36,786 nucleotides of DNA, taken from positions 1-36,786 of the forward strand of contig NZ_JANXWD010000042.1 of NCBI RefSeq assembly GCF_025351295.1, read 5' to 3'. The DNA is from Phenylobacterium sp. (GTDB lineage Bacteria > Pseudomonadota > Alphaproteobacteria > Caulobacterales > Caulobacteraceae). Shown here one piece after another: positions 14,670-23,427 of the stretch. Position 1 is the first letter of the stretch. Every line of letters begins with the position of its first letter. A program made the position numbers and the translations under genes. The notes beneath the pieces are model-generated. The model saw only the letters and a list, made by a program, of their open reading frames with translations. It did no database searches and was not told the DNA's origin.

Positions 14670-15998
14670 ATGTCGGCAGGGATCCAGGCGCGAGTATTGA
14701 TCGTCGCTCGCGATGATTCCACAGCCGGCCCGCTGGCCGAGGGCCTGGACCGCCTTGGCTGGCGCACGGTGACGGCGCGCACCGAGGCGGCCGCCGCCAT
14801 CGCGCTCTCCGACCTGCAGATCCAGGCCGCCATCATCGACCTTGCCACCGTCGAGACCGACGACGGCATCGTGCAACGCCTGCGCGCGGCCTGTGCGCCG
14901 CGGCGTCTCCCCATCATGGCGATGGGCGATCCCGACCCGTTCCAGAACACAGGTGGCTTCGACCTGACCCTGGCCGGCCCGCTGCATCCGGCCCAGGCGG
15001 CCATGCGCCTGGAGACCCTGGTGCGCACCGCAGTGGCCGAGGAGGAGTTCGAGGTCCGCGTCGAGACCTTCGCGGAGCGCGGCCACGTGCTGGACGCCCC
15101 CGAAACCGACGCCACGCCCTATCGAATCCTCGCCATCGGCGAGCCGGCCCCACAGTTCCTGGCGCTTTCGAACGCCCTGGCGCGCAACGCCGCGGAGGTT
15201 GTCGGGGCCTTCACCGCCTTCACCGCCTTCGACTATCTGCATGAGCGGCCGTTCGATTCCGTGGTCCTCTGGGCCGAGGAAAACCCTCAGGAGGCGCTGT
15301 CCATCGCGGCCGGCCTGCGGCGCAACACCCGGCTCTACCACACCCCCGCCCTGCTCTACATGCGGGCCGAAAGCACCGTGACCGCCGCGGAGGCCTATCA
15401 CCGCGGCATCTCCGACGTGGCCTCGCCCGAGACCCCGGAGAGCGCGACGGCGCTGCGGGTCGTCGAACTGGCCCGCGCCTATCGCCGCCAGAAGTCCGTG
15501 CGCACGGCGCTGGAGCAGGCGCGTGGCTCCGGCCTCATGGATGCGGCCACCGGCCTGTTCACCCGCGACCTGTTCGCCAGCCACCTGATGCGCCTGGCGC
15601 TGAGCGCCCAGGCCCGCAACCGCCCGCTCAGCGTCTGTGTGCTCAAGGTCTCCGAGCGGCCGGACCTGAAGGCCCCGCGGGCTGGCGGCTGGGTGGCCCG
15701 GGCGGTGCCGCAGATCGGCTCGATGATCGGCCGGCTCGTGCGCGTCGAGGACACCGCCGCGCGCCTGGCGCCGGAGGTGTTCGCCCTCGCCCTGCCGGCC
15801 ACGCCGCTGCATTCCGCCCGCGCCGCCGGCGAGCGGATCGCCGCCGTCATCGGCTGTACGGCCTTCGAGGCCGGCCAGGGCAACACGCCCTTCGTGGTCG
15901 AGTTCGATCTGGGGGTCGCCGAGGTGGCGTCGCCGGAGACTGTTGGCTATGCCTTGGAGCAAGCGGCCGCGATGGCCCAGACTCTGAAGGCGAGTTGA
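14670..15998 (+). CDS. popA: PopA-type cell-cycle regulator (REC-REC-degenerate GGDEF)
   Basis: 442 residues from ATG 14670 (GGGG five bases upstream). Two receiver domains (about 8-115 and 150-270; first begins RVLIVARDD with the phosphoacceptor-like D in AAIIDL) and a C-terminal GGDEF-like domain starting MDAATGLFTRDLFASHLMRL. The catalytic GGDEF is replaced by LAPEVF, while the c-di-GMP inhibitory site survives as RVED, with a further Arg (TAARL) before the lost motif. This is the hallmark of PopA, which in Caulobacter binds c-di-GMP and brings RcdA and CtrA to the ClpXP protease at the old cell pole, so CtrA is degraded at S-phase entry. A membrane protein gene follows with a 1-base overlap. 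PleD is the main alternative but would keep GGEEF. Confidence 0.88.
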   Translation: MSAGIQARVLIVARDDSTAGPLAEGLDRLGWRTVTARTEAAAAIALSDLQIQAAIIDLATVETDDGIVQRLRAACAPRRLPIMAMGDPDPFQNTGGFDLTLAGPLHPAQAAMRLETLVRTAVAEEEFEVRVETFAERGHVLDAPETDATPYRILAIGEPAPQFLALSNALARNAAEVVGAFTAFTAFDYLHERPFDSVVLWAEENPQEALSIAAGLRRNTRLYHTPALLYMRAESTVTAAEAYHRGISDVASPETPESATALRVVELARAYRRQKSVRTALEQARGSGLMDAATGLFTRDLFASHLMRLALSAQARNRPLSVCVLKVSERPDLKAPRAGGWVARAVPQIGSMIGRLVRVEDTAARLAPEVFALALPATPLHSARAAGERIAAVIGCTAFEAGQGNTPFVVEFDLGVAEVASPETVGYALEQAAAMAQTLKAS

Positions 15999-16507
15999 TG
16001 GACCAGGTTCCTCCAGGCGCCGGCGTCTGGACCTATCTAGCGCCCATCATCATCATCGGCGTCGTCATCCTGCGCAACTCGCGGGCGCGAACTCTGCGGA
16101 TCGAGCGGCTGTGGGTCACGCCGGCGATCGTCATGGCGATGACGCTGCTGGCCTTCAGCCAGAGCCCGCCGCCCGGACCCCTCGGCATTGCCCTGGACGT
16201 CGGCGCGGTCGCGGTCGGGGGCTTCCTGGGCTGGTGGCGCGGCCGGGCCAGCCACTTCACCGTCAACCCGGGGACCCACGTGGTGACCAGTCGGGTCTCG
16301 GCCTGGGGAATGCTGCTGATCCTGGGGATCTTCGCTCTGCGCTACATCGTGCGCTACGCCTTGCAGGGCGAGGCTTCGACCCTGCACATTTCGGCCAACG
16401 ACCTGGCCGACAGCTTCCTGGTGCTGGCGGTCGGCGTGGTCTCGGCCCAGCGGATCGAGTGGCTGATCCGCGCCCGCAAGCTGATCGCGGGCGCCCGCCT
16501 GCCCTAG
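15998..16507 (+). CDS. CcdC/DUF1453-like membrane protein
   Basis: 169 residues, four or five transmembrane segments: WTYLAPIIIIGVVIL near residues 12-26, WVTPAIVMAMTLLAF, LDVGAVAVGGFLGWWRG, WGMLLILGIFALRYIV and FLVLAVGVVSAQRIEWL. The pattern of a first helix, an Arg-rich loop (RNSRARTLRIERLWVTP), and later WWRG resembles CcdC-type (DUF1453) proteins, function unknown. ATG 15998 overlaps the popA stop by one base (TGATG), so it is translationally coupled; a link to polar signalling is speculation. Its TAG stop is the first three bases of an intergenic palindromic repeat. Confidence 0.65.
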   Translation: MDQVPPGAGVWTYLAPIIIIGVVILRNSRARTLRIERLWVTPAIVMAMTLLAFSQSPPPGPLGIALDVGAVAVGGFLGWWRGRASHFTVNPGTHVVTSRVSAWGMLLILGIFALRYIVRYALQGEASTLHISANDLADSFLVLAVGVVSAQRIEWLIRARKLIAGARLP

Positions 16508-16555
16508 AGCGCGTCAGGCGAAAGTGGATCCCGGTTTCGCCGCCCGACGCGCTCT
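16505..16555. repeat. Intergenic palindromic repeat 1
   Basis: Outer arms AGAGCGCGTC (16506-16515) and GACGCGCTCT (16546-16555), inner arms GGCGAAA/TTTCGCC, loop of 11. The leading TAG is the stop codon of the membrane protein gene. Sequences of this kind recur between genes in alphaproteobacteria. It can also serve as a bidirectional terminator. Confidence 0.75.
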
Positions 16556-16567
16556 AATTCAAAGAGT

Positions 16568-16619
16568 TAGAGCCTTTTTATCTGGTTCAAGCGAGTCCAC
16601 TTGAACCAGATAGGCTCTA
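16568..16619. repeat. Intergenic palindromic repeat 2
   Basis: Outer arms TAGAGCC and GGCTCTA, inner perfect 11-base arms TCTGGTTCAAG (16581-16591) and CTTGAACCAGA (16600-16610), loop of 8. Its right end CTA is the stop codon of the minus-strand gene at 16617. It lies between convergent genes, has a run of five T, and probably terminates transcription from both sides. A diverged relative lies at 17457-17523. Confidence 0.8.
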
Positions 16620-16970
16620 GCCGACGCCGCGCCCCATCGACGGCTTCATGGCCTCCAGCGCGCGGCTGGTCTCGCCGAGGGCGTCGCTACATCGCTTGAT
16701 CTCGCCGTTGTATTCGCCGGGGGCCATCTGGCGGACTTCGCGCTTGATTGCAGCCGCCAGGTCGATACCCGGGTCGCGGCCGAGCAGGCGGCCGGTGTAG
16801 TAGAACACCCCGAACTGGCTCCACTGCTTGTAGGTGTCATTGCGGCCCATCACGCTCATGCCCAGGATGCAGCGGACATCGGCCCGGTTGGCGTCGCGCG
16901 CGCTGTCATCGTCGGCGCGCGCGGCCATGGCGATGGCGGCCAGCACTCCGGCCAGGATCAGCGTTCTCAT
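16617..16970 (-). CDS. Small secreted protein, paralogue of its upstream neighbour
   Basis: 117 residues, ATG 16970 after GGGGGGAAAC. Signal peptide MRTLILAGVLAAIAMAARA. The mature part shares a pattern with the next gene on the minus strand: ADVRCILGM, then FYYTGRLLGR with hydrophobic spacing, and a second Cys in RCSDAL about 60 residues later. Two Cys suggest one disulfide in the periplasm. Family not recognised beyond this pairing; similar small exported proteins occur in Caulobacterales and sphingomonads. The stop codon is supplied by the adjoining palindromic repeat. Confidence 0.7.
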   Translation of the reverse strand: MRTLILAGVLAAIAMAARADDDSARDANRADVRCILGMSVMGRNDTYKQWSQFGVFYYTGRLLGRDPGIDLAAAIKREVRQMAPGEYNGEIKRCSDALGETSRALEAMKPSMGRGVG

Positions 16971-17039
16971 GTTTCCCCCCGTCCATTGGCTGACGTTGGG
17001 GCGAGCATGCGCCGAAGTCCGGCGGTCCGCCAGCGGCCG

Positions 17040-17435
17040 CTATTTCGGCGGCGGCGCGTGCGGTCCGGCCGGCTGGGCAGCCTGCGCCGCCTGCTGCATC
17101 TGCACCATGGTCGCGCGCAGCTCGGCTGTGCGGGTGTTCATCTCCTGCCCGCAGCGCGCCAGCTCGGCCTGCGCCTGGGCGGCGTTGGTGATGCCCTTGC
17201 CCTCCGCCAGCATGATCGGCGCCAGCTTGGCCGACAGGCTGTGGCCCGACAGCTTGCCCAGGAAATAGTAGCTCGCCTCCTGGGCGGCTTCGCGGTTCTT
17301 GGGGTCGCGGGCGGCCAGGGTCATCACCAGGATGCACCGGGCGTCGGCCTTGTCGCCCACGGTCTGGGCGGCCGCGGGCGGGGCCAGGCCGGTCAGGGCG
17401 GTGACGCCGATCAAGGCCAACAGGGCGCTGCGCAT
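17040..17435 (-). CDS. Small secreted protein, paralogue of its downstream neighbour
   Basis: 131 residues, ATG 17435 with AGGAG upstream. Signal peptide MRSALLALIGVTALTGLAPPAAAQ. Shares ADARCILVM, SYYFLGKLSGH and a later ARCGQEM with the 16617-16970 protein, with the same two-Cys arrangement, then adds a Gln/Ala/Pro-rich tail (QMQQAAQAAQPAGPHAPPPK). Separated from its paralogue by 69 bases, so the pair is a local tandem duplication, probably co-transcribed. Function unknown. Confidence 0.7.
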   Translation of the reverse strand: MRSALLALIGVTALTGLAPPAAAQTVGDKADARCILVMTLAARDPKNREAAQEASYYFLGKLSGHSLSAKLAPIMLAEGKGITNAAQAQAELARCGQEMNTRTAELRATMVQMQQAAQAAQPAGPHAPPPK

Positions 17436-17456
17436 TCCGATTCTCCTGCTTCGTTG

Positions 17457-17523
17457 GGGCTGTTTATCCGGTCCAGGTGAATTCTGCCTGAACCGATGAC
17501 GACTTGAACCAGAAAGGCCCTAG
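17457..17523. repeat. Intergenic palindromic repeat 3, diverged relative of repeat 2
   Basis: The right half (17502-17523) matches 20 of 22 bases of the right half of repeat 2 (16599-16620). The left half (GGGC...TTTATCCGGTCCAGG) pairs imperfectly with it. The right end CTA is the mfd stop codon. Confidence 0.7.
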
Positions 17524-20500
17524 GCCGCGAGCTTCGCCAGTTCGGCCAGGATCCGTTCGGCGGCGTCCAGGCGCTGCTTCGGGGTTTCCCACTCGCCCTT
17601 CACCACCACCTTGTTGTCGGGCCGCACCCGCCAGGCGACCTGGTTCTTGGCCACGAACGCGATCAGCGCGCCGGGGTTCTTGAAGTCGTCGTTGCGGAAG
17701 GTCACGACCGCGCCCTTCGGTCCGACATCGATCTTCGAGACATTGGCTTCGCGGCAAAGGCCCTTGATAGCCACCACCTTGAGCAGTTGCCCGGCCTCGG
17801 GCGGCAGCGGTCCGAAACGGTCGATCAGCTCGGCGGCCAGCGCTTCGCGGTCGGCCGACTTCTCCGCCTCCGACAGGCGGCGGTAGAGCGACAGGCGCAC
17901 GTTGAGGTCAGGGACGTAGGCCTCGGGGATCAGCACCGCGGCGCCGGTGTTGATCTGCGGTGACCACCCCCGGTCGGCCGCCAGGTCCTCGGCCCCGGCG
18001 CGGGAGCGAAGCTCGTTCACCGCGTCCTCCAGCATCTGCTGGTAGAGCTCGACGCCGATCTCCTTGATGTGGCCCGACTGTTCCTCGCCCAGCAGGTTGC
18101 CGCCGCCGCGGATGTCCAGGTCGTGGCTGGCCAGCTGGAATCCAGCCCCCAGGCTGTCCAGCGACTGCAGCACCTTCAGCCGCTTCTCGGCCGACAGCGT
18201 GATCTGCTTCTCCGCCGGGGTGGTCAGATAGGCGAAGGCGCGGGCCTTGGAGCGCCCGACCCGGCCGCGCAGCTGGTACAGCTGGGCCAGGCCGAACATG
18301 TCGGCGCGGTGGATGATCAGGGTGTTGGCGGTCGGGATGTCCAGCCCGCTCTCCACGATCGTGGTCGACAGCAGCACGTCGTACTGGCCGTCGTAGAAGG
18401 CGCTCATCACCTCCTCGAGCTGGGTGGGCGCCATCTGGCCGTGGCCCACCACGAACTTCACCTCCGGCACCTGCTCGCGGATGAACCGCTCCAGGTTCGG
18501 CAGGTCGGAGATGCGCGGGGCGACGAAATAGGCCTGGCCGCCGCGATACTTCTCGCGCAGCAGCGCCTCGCGCAGCACCACCGGATCCCAGGGCGTGATG
18601 TAGGTCCGCACCGCCAGCCGGTCGACCGGCGGGGTGGCGATGATCGACATTTCCCGGATGCCGCTGAGCGACATCTGCAGCGTCCGCGGGATCGGCGTGG
18701 CGGTCAGCGTCAGCATGTGCACGTCGGCGCGCAGCGCCTTGAGCTGCTCCTTGTGCTTGACCCCGAAGTGCTGCTCCTCGTCGACGATCACCAGGCCGAG
18801 GTTCTTGAAGCTGACCTGCTTGCTGAGCACCGCGTGGGTGCCGATGACAATCTCCACCTCGCCCTTGGCCAGGGCTTCGCGGGTCTCGTTGGCCTCCTTG
18901 GCCACCACCAGGCGCGACAGGCGGCGCACGCGGATCGGCCAGCCCTCGAACCGCTCGGTGAAGGTCTTGTAGTGCTGCCGCGCCAGCAGCGTGGTCGGCG
19001 CCACGATGGCCACCTGCTGGCCGCTCATGGCCACCACGAAGGCGGCCCGCAGCGCCACCTCGGTCTTGCCGAAGCCCACGTCGCCGCAGATCAGCCGGTC
19101 CATCGGCTTGCCGGCGCTGAGGTCCTCCAGCACGTCGCCGATGGCCGCCAGCTGGTCGTCGGTCTCCTCGTACGGGAAGCGGGCGCAGAACTCGTCGAAC
19201 AGGCCCGCGGGCGGCTCCACGGGGTCGCTCAGCTTGGTGGCCCGTTCGGCGGCGATACGGATCAGGCCGTCGGCCATCTCGCGCAACCGTTCCTTGGCCT
19301 TGGCCTTGCGCGCCTGCCAGGCCGCCCCGCCCAGGCGGTCCAGCTGCACGCCCTCGTTGTCGGCGCCGTAGCGAGTCAGCAGGTCGATGTTCTCGACCGG
19401 CAGGTACAGCTTGGCCTCGCCGCCGTACTGCAGCTCCAGCGTGTCGTGCGGCGCGCCCTGCACGTCCAGGGTCTTCAGCCCCTCGTAGCGGGCGATGCCG
19501 TGGTCGATGTGGACGACCAGGTCGCCCGGCGTCAGCGCCGAGGCCTCGGCCAGGAAGTTCGACGCGCGCCGGCGCTTGCGCGGCCGCGCCAGCCGGTCGC
19601 CCAGGATGTCGGTCTCGGAGATCACCGCCAGGCTGTCGGTCTCGAACCCGGCGTCCAGCGGCAGCACCACCCGCTGTGGGGTCTTCGGGTCGGCGGCGCG
19701 GGCGGCGTCCCAGTAGGGCGCGAGCGGCAGGCGCTTCAGCCCGTGGTCGGCCAGCATGTGCATCAGCCGGTCCGACGAGCCGTCCGACCAGGAGGCGAAC
19801 AGCACCCGCTTGCCGGCCGCCGCCAGGGTGTTGGCGTGGTCGACGGTCGCCTCGAACAGGTTGACGCTGTCCAGCTTGCGCTCTGCAGAGAAGTTGCGGC
19901 CGGCCCGCGCGCCCATGTCCAGCAACGCCTCGCCCCCGGCCTCGTTAAAGGCGGAGAAGCGGCGGGTGGCCCGGACCGCCAGGGCCTGCTTCCACTCCGC
20001 CTCATCGAGATAGAGCCGGTTGGGCTCCAGCGGGTGGTAGTGGACCTTGCGCTCCGCATTGGACCGGGCGTCGTAGGCATCCTCGACGATCGACAGCCGT
20101 TCGTCGCGCGCCTCGCTGGCCAGGTGGTCCAGGGCGATGGCGCTATCCTTCGGCAGGTAGTCGAACAGCGTCGCCAGGTCAGGATAGAACAGCGCCAGAT
20201 AGTGCTCCATACCCGCGCGTCGGCCGCCCTCGGAGATGGTGGCGTAGAGCGGGTCGTCGCCGGGCGCGCCGAAGGTCTCCAGATAGCCGGTGCGGAAGCG
20301 GCTGATCGCCGCCTTGTCCAGCAGCGCCTCGCTGACCGGCAGCAACGAGATCTCCTTCAGCTGCTTGGTCGAGCGCTGGGTGTCTGGATCGAAGGCGCGG
20401 ATGGATTCCAGGGTGTCGCCGAACAGGTCCAGGCGCACCGGCTCCTCGCCGCCCGGCGGGAACACGTCGATCACCCCGCCGCGGATGGCGAACTCGCCCT

Positions 20501-21005
20501 TCTCCGAGACCGTGGAGGCGCGGCTGTAGCCATTGACCGCGAAATAGCGCTCCAGGTCGGCGATCTCGACCTGATTGCCCGGCCGCGCGGAATAGCCCGC
20601 GCTCTGCACCGCTTCGATCGGCGGCACGCGCTGCACCGAGGCGGCCACGGTCGTGACCAGCAGCCGCGGCCTGGCGTCCAGGCCGGCGGCCATGCGCGAC
20701 AGCGCGGCCATGCGCTGCGCCGCCACGCCGGCGGACGGTCCCACCCGGTCATAGGGCAGGCAGTCCCAGGCCGGGAAATGCAGGACCTCGATGTCCTGGC
20801 CGAAGAACCTGAAGGCGTCGACGAACGCCGAGAGCCGGGTCCCGTCGCGGGCGATGAACACCGACAGGCCTTTGCGGGCCCGCACCAGGTCGGCCATCAC
20901 CAGGGCGTCGAACCCCTCTGGCGAGCCGACCAGGTCCAGGCGGCCAGGGTCGTCGGCGACACGGCGCATCTGGGCCGCGCTGGCCGGCCGGTTGCCGTCA
21001 GCCAC
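17520..21005 (-). CDS. mfd: Transcription-repair coupling factor Mfd
   Basis: 1161 residues, normal for Mfd. It removes RNA polymerase stalled at DNA lesions and recruits UvrA. Domains in order: UvrB-like N-terminal module (from about residue 20, with GLSVFIARDGTRL); RNA polymerase-interacting domain near 490-560 (GDLVVHIDHGIARYEGL, YLPVENIDLLTRYG); RecG-like translocase with Walker A GDVGFGKTE near 640, DEEQ near 740 and LTATPIPRTLQMSL; the translocation motif region ESGLDIPTANTLIIHRAD and QLRGRVGRS; and a C-terminal D7 domain. GTG 21005 overlaps the sdhE stop by 8 bases, so the two are coupled. The stop lies in a palindromic repeat. No frameshift or missing motif. Confidence 0.97.
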   Translation of the reverse strand: MADGNRPASAAQMRRVADDPGRLDLVGSPEGFDALVMADLVRARKGLSVFIARDGTRLSAFVDAFRFFGQDIEVLHFPAWDCLPYDRVGPSAGVAAQRMAALSRMAAGLDARPRLLVTTVAASVQRVPPIEAVQSAGYSARPGNQVEIADLERYFAVNGYSRASTVSEKGEFAIRGGVIDVFPPGGEEPVRLDLFGDTLESIRAFDPDTQRSTKQLKEISLLPVSEALLDKAAISRFRTGYLETFGAPGDDPLYATISEGGRRAGMEHYLALFYPDLATLFDYLPKDSAIALDHLASEARDERLSIVEDAYDARSNAERKVHYHPLEPNRLYLDEAEWKQALAVRATRRFSAFNEAGGEALLDMGARAGRNFSAERKLDSVNLFEATVDHANTLAAAGKRVLFASWSDGSSDRLMHMLADHGLKRLPLAPYWDAARAADPKTPQRVVLPLDAGFETDSLAVISETDILGDRLARPRKRRRASNFLAEASALTPGDLVVHIDHGIARYEGLKTLDVQGAPHDTLELQYGGEAKLYLPVENIDLLTRYGADNEGVQLDRLGGAAWQARKAKAKERLREMADGLIRIAAERATKLSDPVEPPAGLFDEFCARFPYEETDDQLAAIGDVLEDLSAGKPMDRLICGDVGFGKTEVALRAAFVVAMSGQQVAIVAPTTLLARQHYKTFTERFEGWPIRVRRLSRLVVAKEANETREALAKGEVEIVIGTHAVLSKQVSFKNLGLVIVDEEQHFGVKHKEQLKALRADVHMLTLTATPIPRTLQMSLSGIREMSIIATPPVDRLAVRTYITPWDPVVLREALLREKYRGGQAYFVAPRISDLPNLERFIREQVPEVKFVVGHGQMAPTQLEEVMSAFYDGQYDVLLSTTIVESGLDIPTANTLIIHRADMFGLAQLYQLRGRVGRSKARAFAYLTTPAEKQITLSAEKRLKVLQSLDSLGAGFQLASHDLDIRGGGNLLGEEQSGHIKEIGVELYQQMLEDAVNELRSRAGAEDLAADRGWSPQINTGAAVLIPEAYVPDLNVRLSLYRRLSEAEKSADREALAAELIDRFGPLPPEAGQLLKVVAIKGLCREANVSKIDVGPKGAVVTFRNDDFKNPGALIAFVAKNQVAWRVRPDNKVVVKGEWETPKQRLDAAERILAELAKLAA

Positions 21006-21276
21006 CGGCGATGCCCTTGGGCTCGTCCCGGAACGCGCGCAGCTGGGTCATCAGCAGGCCATCGTAGGGCGCTGGCGCCGGCATGCGCTCCAGGATCCAG
21101 CCGTAGATGTCGTGGTCGGCTTCCTCGAGCAGGGCCTCGAACAGGTCGAGCTCCGCCTCGCTGAACAACGGGACATGCCGATCCGCGAACGGCCCCAGAA
21201 TGAGGTCCGCTTCCCTGAAGCCGCGCCGCCAGGCGCGCATCTTCAGTTTCTTCTGCCGTGCTTCATCGGTGTTCAT
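20998..21276 (-). CDS. sdhE: SdhE, FAD assembly factor of succinate dehydrogenase
   Basis: 92 residues from ATG 21276; an ATG at 21336 would add 20 residues unlike the family and would overlap recG. SdhE attaches FAD covalently to the flavoprotein SdhA. Family features: KKLKMRAWRRGFREADLILGPFAD, with the RGxxE motif (RGFRE) needed for flavinylation, an acidic helix LFSEAELDLFEALLEEADHDIYGWI, and a C-terminal helix. No good binding site precedes the start. Overlaps mfd by 8 bases; sdhE-mfd adjacency is common in alphaproteobacteria. Divergent from recG with 58 bases for both promoters. Confidence 0.9.
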   Translation of the reverse strand: MNTDEARQKKLKMRAWRRGFREADLILGPFADRHVPLFSEAELDLFEALLEEADHDIYGWILERMPAPAPYDGLLMTQLRAFRDEPKGIAGG

Positions 21277-21334
21277 CAGGAGGTCGCGGATATAGAGCGG
21301 CGAAGGCCTGCGCGCCAGCAGGTATGCTGCAATC

Positions 21335-23410
21335 ATGCGGCCGGAGATTCTGTTCCCGCTCTATGCGTCGATCACGTCCCTCAAGGGCGTGGGTCCGCGC
21401 GTGGCGCCTTTGCTGGAGAAGGTGGCCGGGCCGCTGGTCCGCGACGTGCTGTGGCTGCGGCCGCATTCCGTCGTCCGCCGGACTCCCGCGACGATCTCCT
21501 CGGCCATCGACGGCGAGGTGATGACCTTCGAGGTCGCCATCGAGTCCTTCGAGGTCTCCCGCGTCGCGTCGCGGCCGACCCGGGTGCGGGTGTTCGACCA
21601 GACCGGCTTCATGACCCTGGTGTTCTTCGGCAGCTATGGCGCGCAGCTGGAACAGCGCCATCCGGTCAACGCCCGGCGGATCGTGTCCGGCAAGGTCGAG
21701 GACACCAAGTACGGCCTCCAGATGGTCCATCCCGACTACATGGTCGCACCCGACAAGGCCGCCGAGGTCCCCGCAGTCGAGGCCGTCTATCCCGCGACCG
21801 AGGGCCTGCCGCCCCGCCGGGTCAGGACCTTCGCCCACGAGGCCCTGGAGAAGGCGCCTGAGCTGCCGGAGTGGCAGGACCCCGCCTGGCTGGCCCGCGA
21901 GAAGTTCCCGCCCTGGCGCGAGGCCCTCTCCCGCGTGCACAACCCTGAGAGCGACGCGGACCTGTCCCCGCTCAGCCTCCACCGCCGCCGGCTTGCCTAT
22001 GACGAACTGCTGGCCCACCAGCTGGCCATGGCCCAGCGCAAGGCCGCCCGCCGGCGGGAACCGGCCGCCCGCATCCCCGCCGGCGCGCTGGCCAACAAGG
22101 TCCGCGCCGACCTGCCATTCGTCTTCACCGGGGCCCAGGACCGCGCGCTGGCCGACATCCGCGCCGATTTCACCGCCGGCGAACGGATGAGCCGGCTCAT
22201 CCAGGGCGATGTGGGCTCGGGCAAGACCGTGGTGGCGATGTGCGCCATGGCCGACGTGGCCGAGGCCGGCGGCCAGAGCGCGCTGATGGCGCCGACCGAG
22301 ATCCTGGCCCGCCAGCACTGCGAGACCATCACCGGCCCGCTCGCCGCGCACGGCATCGGCGTGGTCCTGCTGACCGGGCGCGACAAGGGCGCGGCGCGGG
22401 CGGTGAAGCTGCGGGCGCTGGCCTCCGGCGCGGCCCAGGTGGCGGTGGGCACCCACGCCCTGTTCCAGGACGAGGTGGTCTTCCACAAGCTCCAGCTGGC
22501 GGTGATCGACGAGCAGCACCGGTTCGGCGTCGCCGAGCGCCAGCGGCTGCAGGCCAAGGGCCACGGCGTCCACCTGATCGCCATGTCGGCCACCCCGATC
22601 CCGCGCACCCTGGAACTGACGATGTACGGCGACCTCGACGTCAGCCGGATCGAGGAGAAGCCCCCCGGCCGGACCCCGGTCGCCACCCGCGCCGCGCCGA
22701 TGAACCGGCTGGACGAGGTGGTGGATCGCCTGCGCGACGCCGTCGCCGGCGGGGCCCAGGCGTTCTGGATCTGCCCGCTGGTCTCGGAATCGGAGCTCAG
22801 CGACCTGGCCGCCGCCGAGATGCGGGCCAAGGCGCTGCGCCACCTGCTGGGTCCCGGCGTCGGCCTGGTGCACGGCAAGCTGACAGGCGGCGAGAAAGAC
22901 GCGGTCATGGCCGACTTCGCAGACGGCCGCCTGTCGGTGCTGGTGGCCACCACGGTGGTGGAGGTGGGCGTCAACGTCCCCAACGCCACGATCATGATCA
23001 TCGAACAGGCCGAGCGGTTCGGCCTGGCCCAGTTGCACCAGCTGCGCGGCCGGGTCGGGCGGGGACGCCGCGAGAGCGCCTGCGTCCTGCTCTACGACCC
23101 GCCGCTGTCGGAGACCGCCCAGCAGCGCCTCGACATCCTGCGCCGCACCGACGACGGGTTCGCGATCGCCGAGCGGGACCTCGAGCTGCGCGGCGGCGGC
23201 GACGCGCTGGGCCTGCGCCAGTCCGGCCTCCCCGACTACGTCTTCGCCGACGCCTTCGCCCACCGCGACCTCATCGCCACCGCTGGCGACGACGCCCGCC
23301 TGATCGTGGCGCGGGATCCAGAACTCAAGTCCGAGCGCGGCAAGGCGCTGCAGGTGTTGCAGGAACTCTTCGACTGGAAGGCGGGGCTGGCGCTAAGGGA
23401 TGCGGGATGA
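21335..23410 (+). CDS. recG: ATP-dependent DNA helicase RecG
   Basis: 691 residues. RecG reverses stalled replication forks and processes Holliday junctions and R-loops. N-terminal wedge/OB domain begins LYASITSLKGVGPRVAPLLEKV; superfamily 2 helicase motifs follow: Walker A GDVGSGKT near residue 291, PTEILARQH, DEQH near 390 (VIDEQHRFG), SATPIPRTLELTMYGD, ATTVVEVGVNVPNAT, and QLRGRVGRG. The C-terminus carries RDLELRGGGDALGLRQSG. ATG 21335 is divergent from sdhE-mfd, placing two RecG-like translocases back to back. The GFA-family gene follows closely. Complete and unremarkable in motifs. Confidence 0.97.
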   Translation: MRPEILFPLYASITSLKGVGPRVAPLLEKVAGPLVRDVLWLRPHSVVRRTPATISSAIDGEVMTFEVAIESFEVSRVASRPTRVRVFDQTGFMTLVFFGSYGAQLEQRHPVNARRIVSGKVEDTKYGLQMVHPDYMVAPDKAAEVPAVEAVYPATEGLPPRRVRTFAHEALEKAPELPEWQDPAWLAREKFPPWREALSRVHNPESDADLSPLSLHRRRLAYDELLAHQLAMAQRKAARRREPAARIPAGALANKVRADLPFVFTGAQDRALADIRADFTAGERMSRLIQGDVGSGKTVVAMCAMADVAEAGGQSALMAPTEILARQHCETITGPLAAHGIGVVLLTGRDKGAARAVKLRALASGAAQVAVGTHALFQDEVVFHKLQLAVIDEQHRFGVAERQRLQAKGHGVHLIAMSATPIPRTLELTMYGDLDVSRIEEKPPGRTPVATRAAPMNRLDEVVDRLRDAVAGGAQAFWICPLVSESELSDLAAAEMRAKALRHLLGPGVGLVHGKLTGGEKDAVMADFADGRLSVLVATTVVEVGVNVPNATIMIIEQAERFGLAQLHQLRGRVGRGRRESACVLLYDPPLSETAQQRLDILRRTDDGFAIAERDLELRGGGDALGLRQSGLPDYVFADAFAHRDLIATAGDDARLIVARDPELKSERGKALQVLQELFDWKAGLALRDAG

Positions 23411-23427
23411 CCCTGGGAGGCGCGAGC

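Noticed and set aside
18069..21164. 1031-codon plus-strand open frame opposite mfd
   Set aside because: Typical antisense shadow in high-GC DNA: very His/Arg/Gln/Val-rich, no motifs, and Mfd motifs are complete on the other strand.
21263..23263. 666-codon minus-strand open frame opposite recG
   Set aside because: Shadow of recG; no recognisable domain.
22240..23427. N-terminal three quarters of a long plus-strand frame that ends in the GFA-family gene
   Set aside because: Arg/Pro/Ala-rich out-of-frame reading of recG; only the last 140 residues are a real protein.
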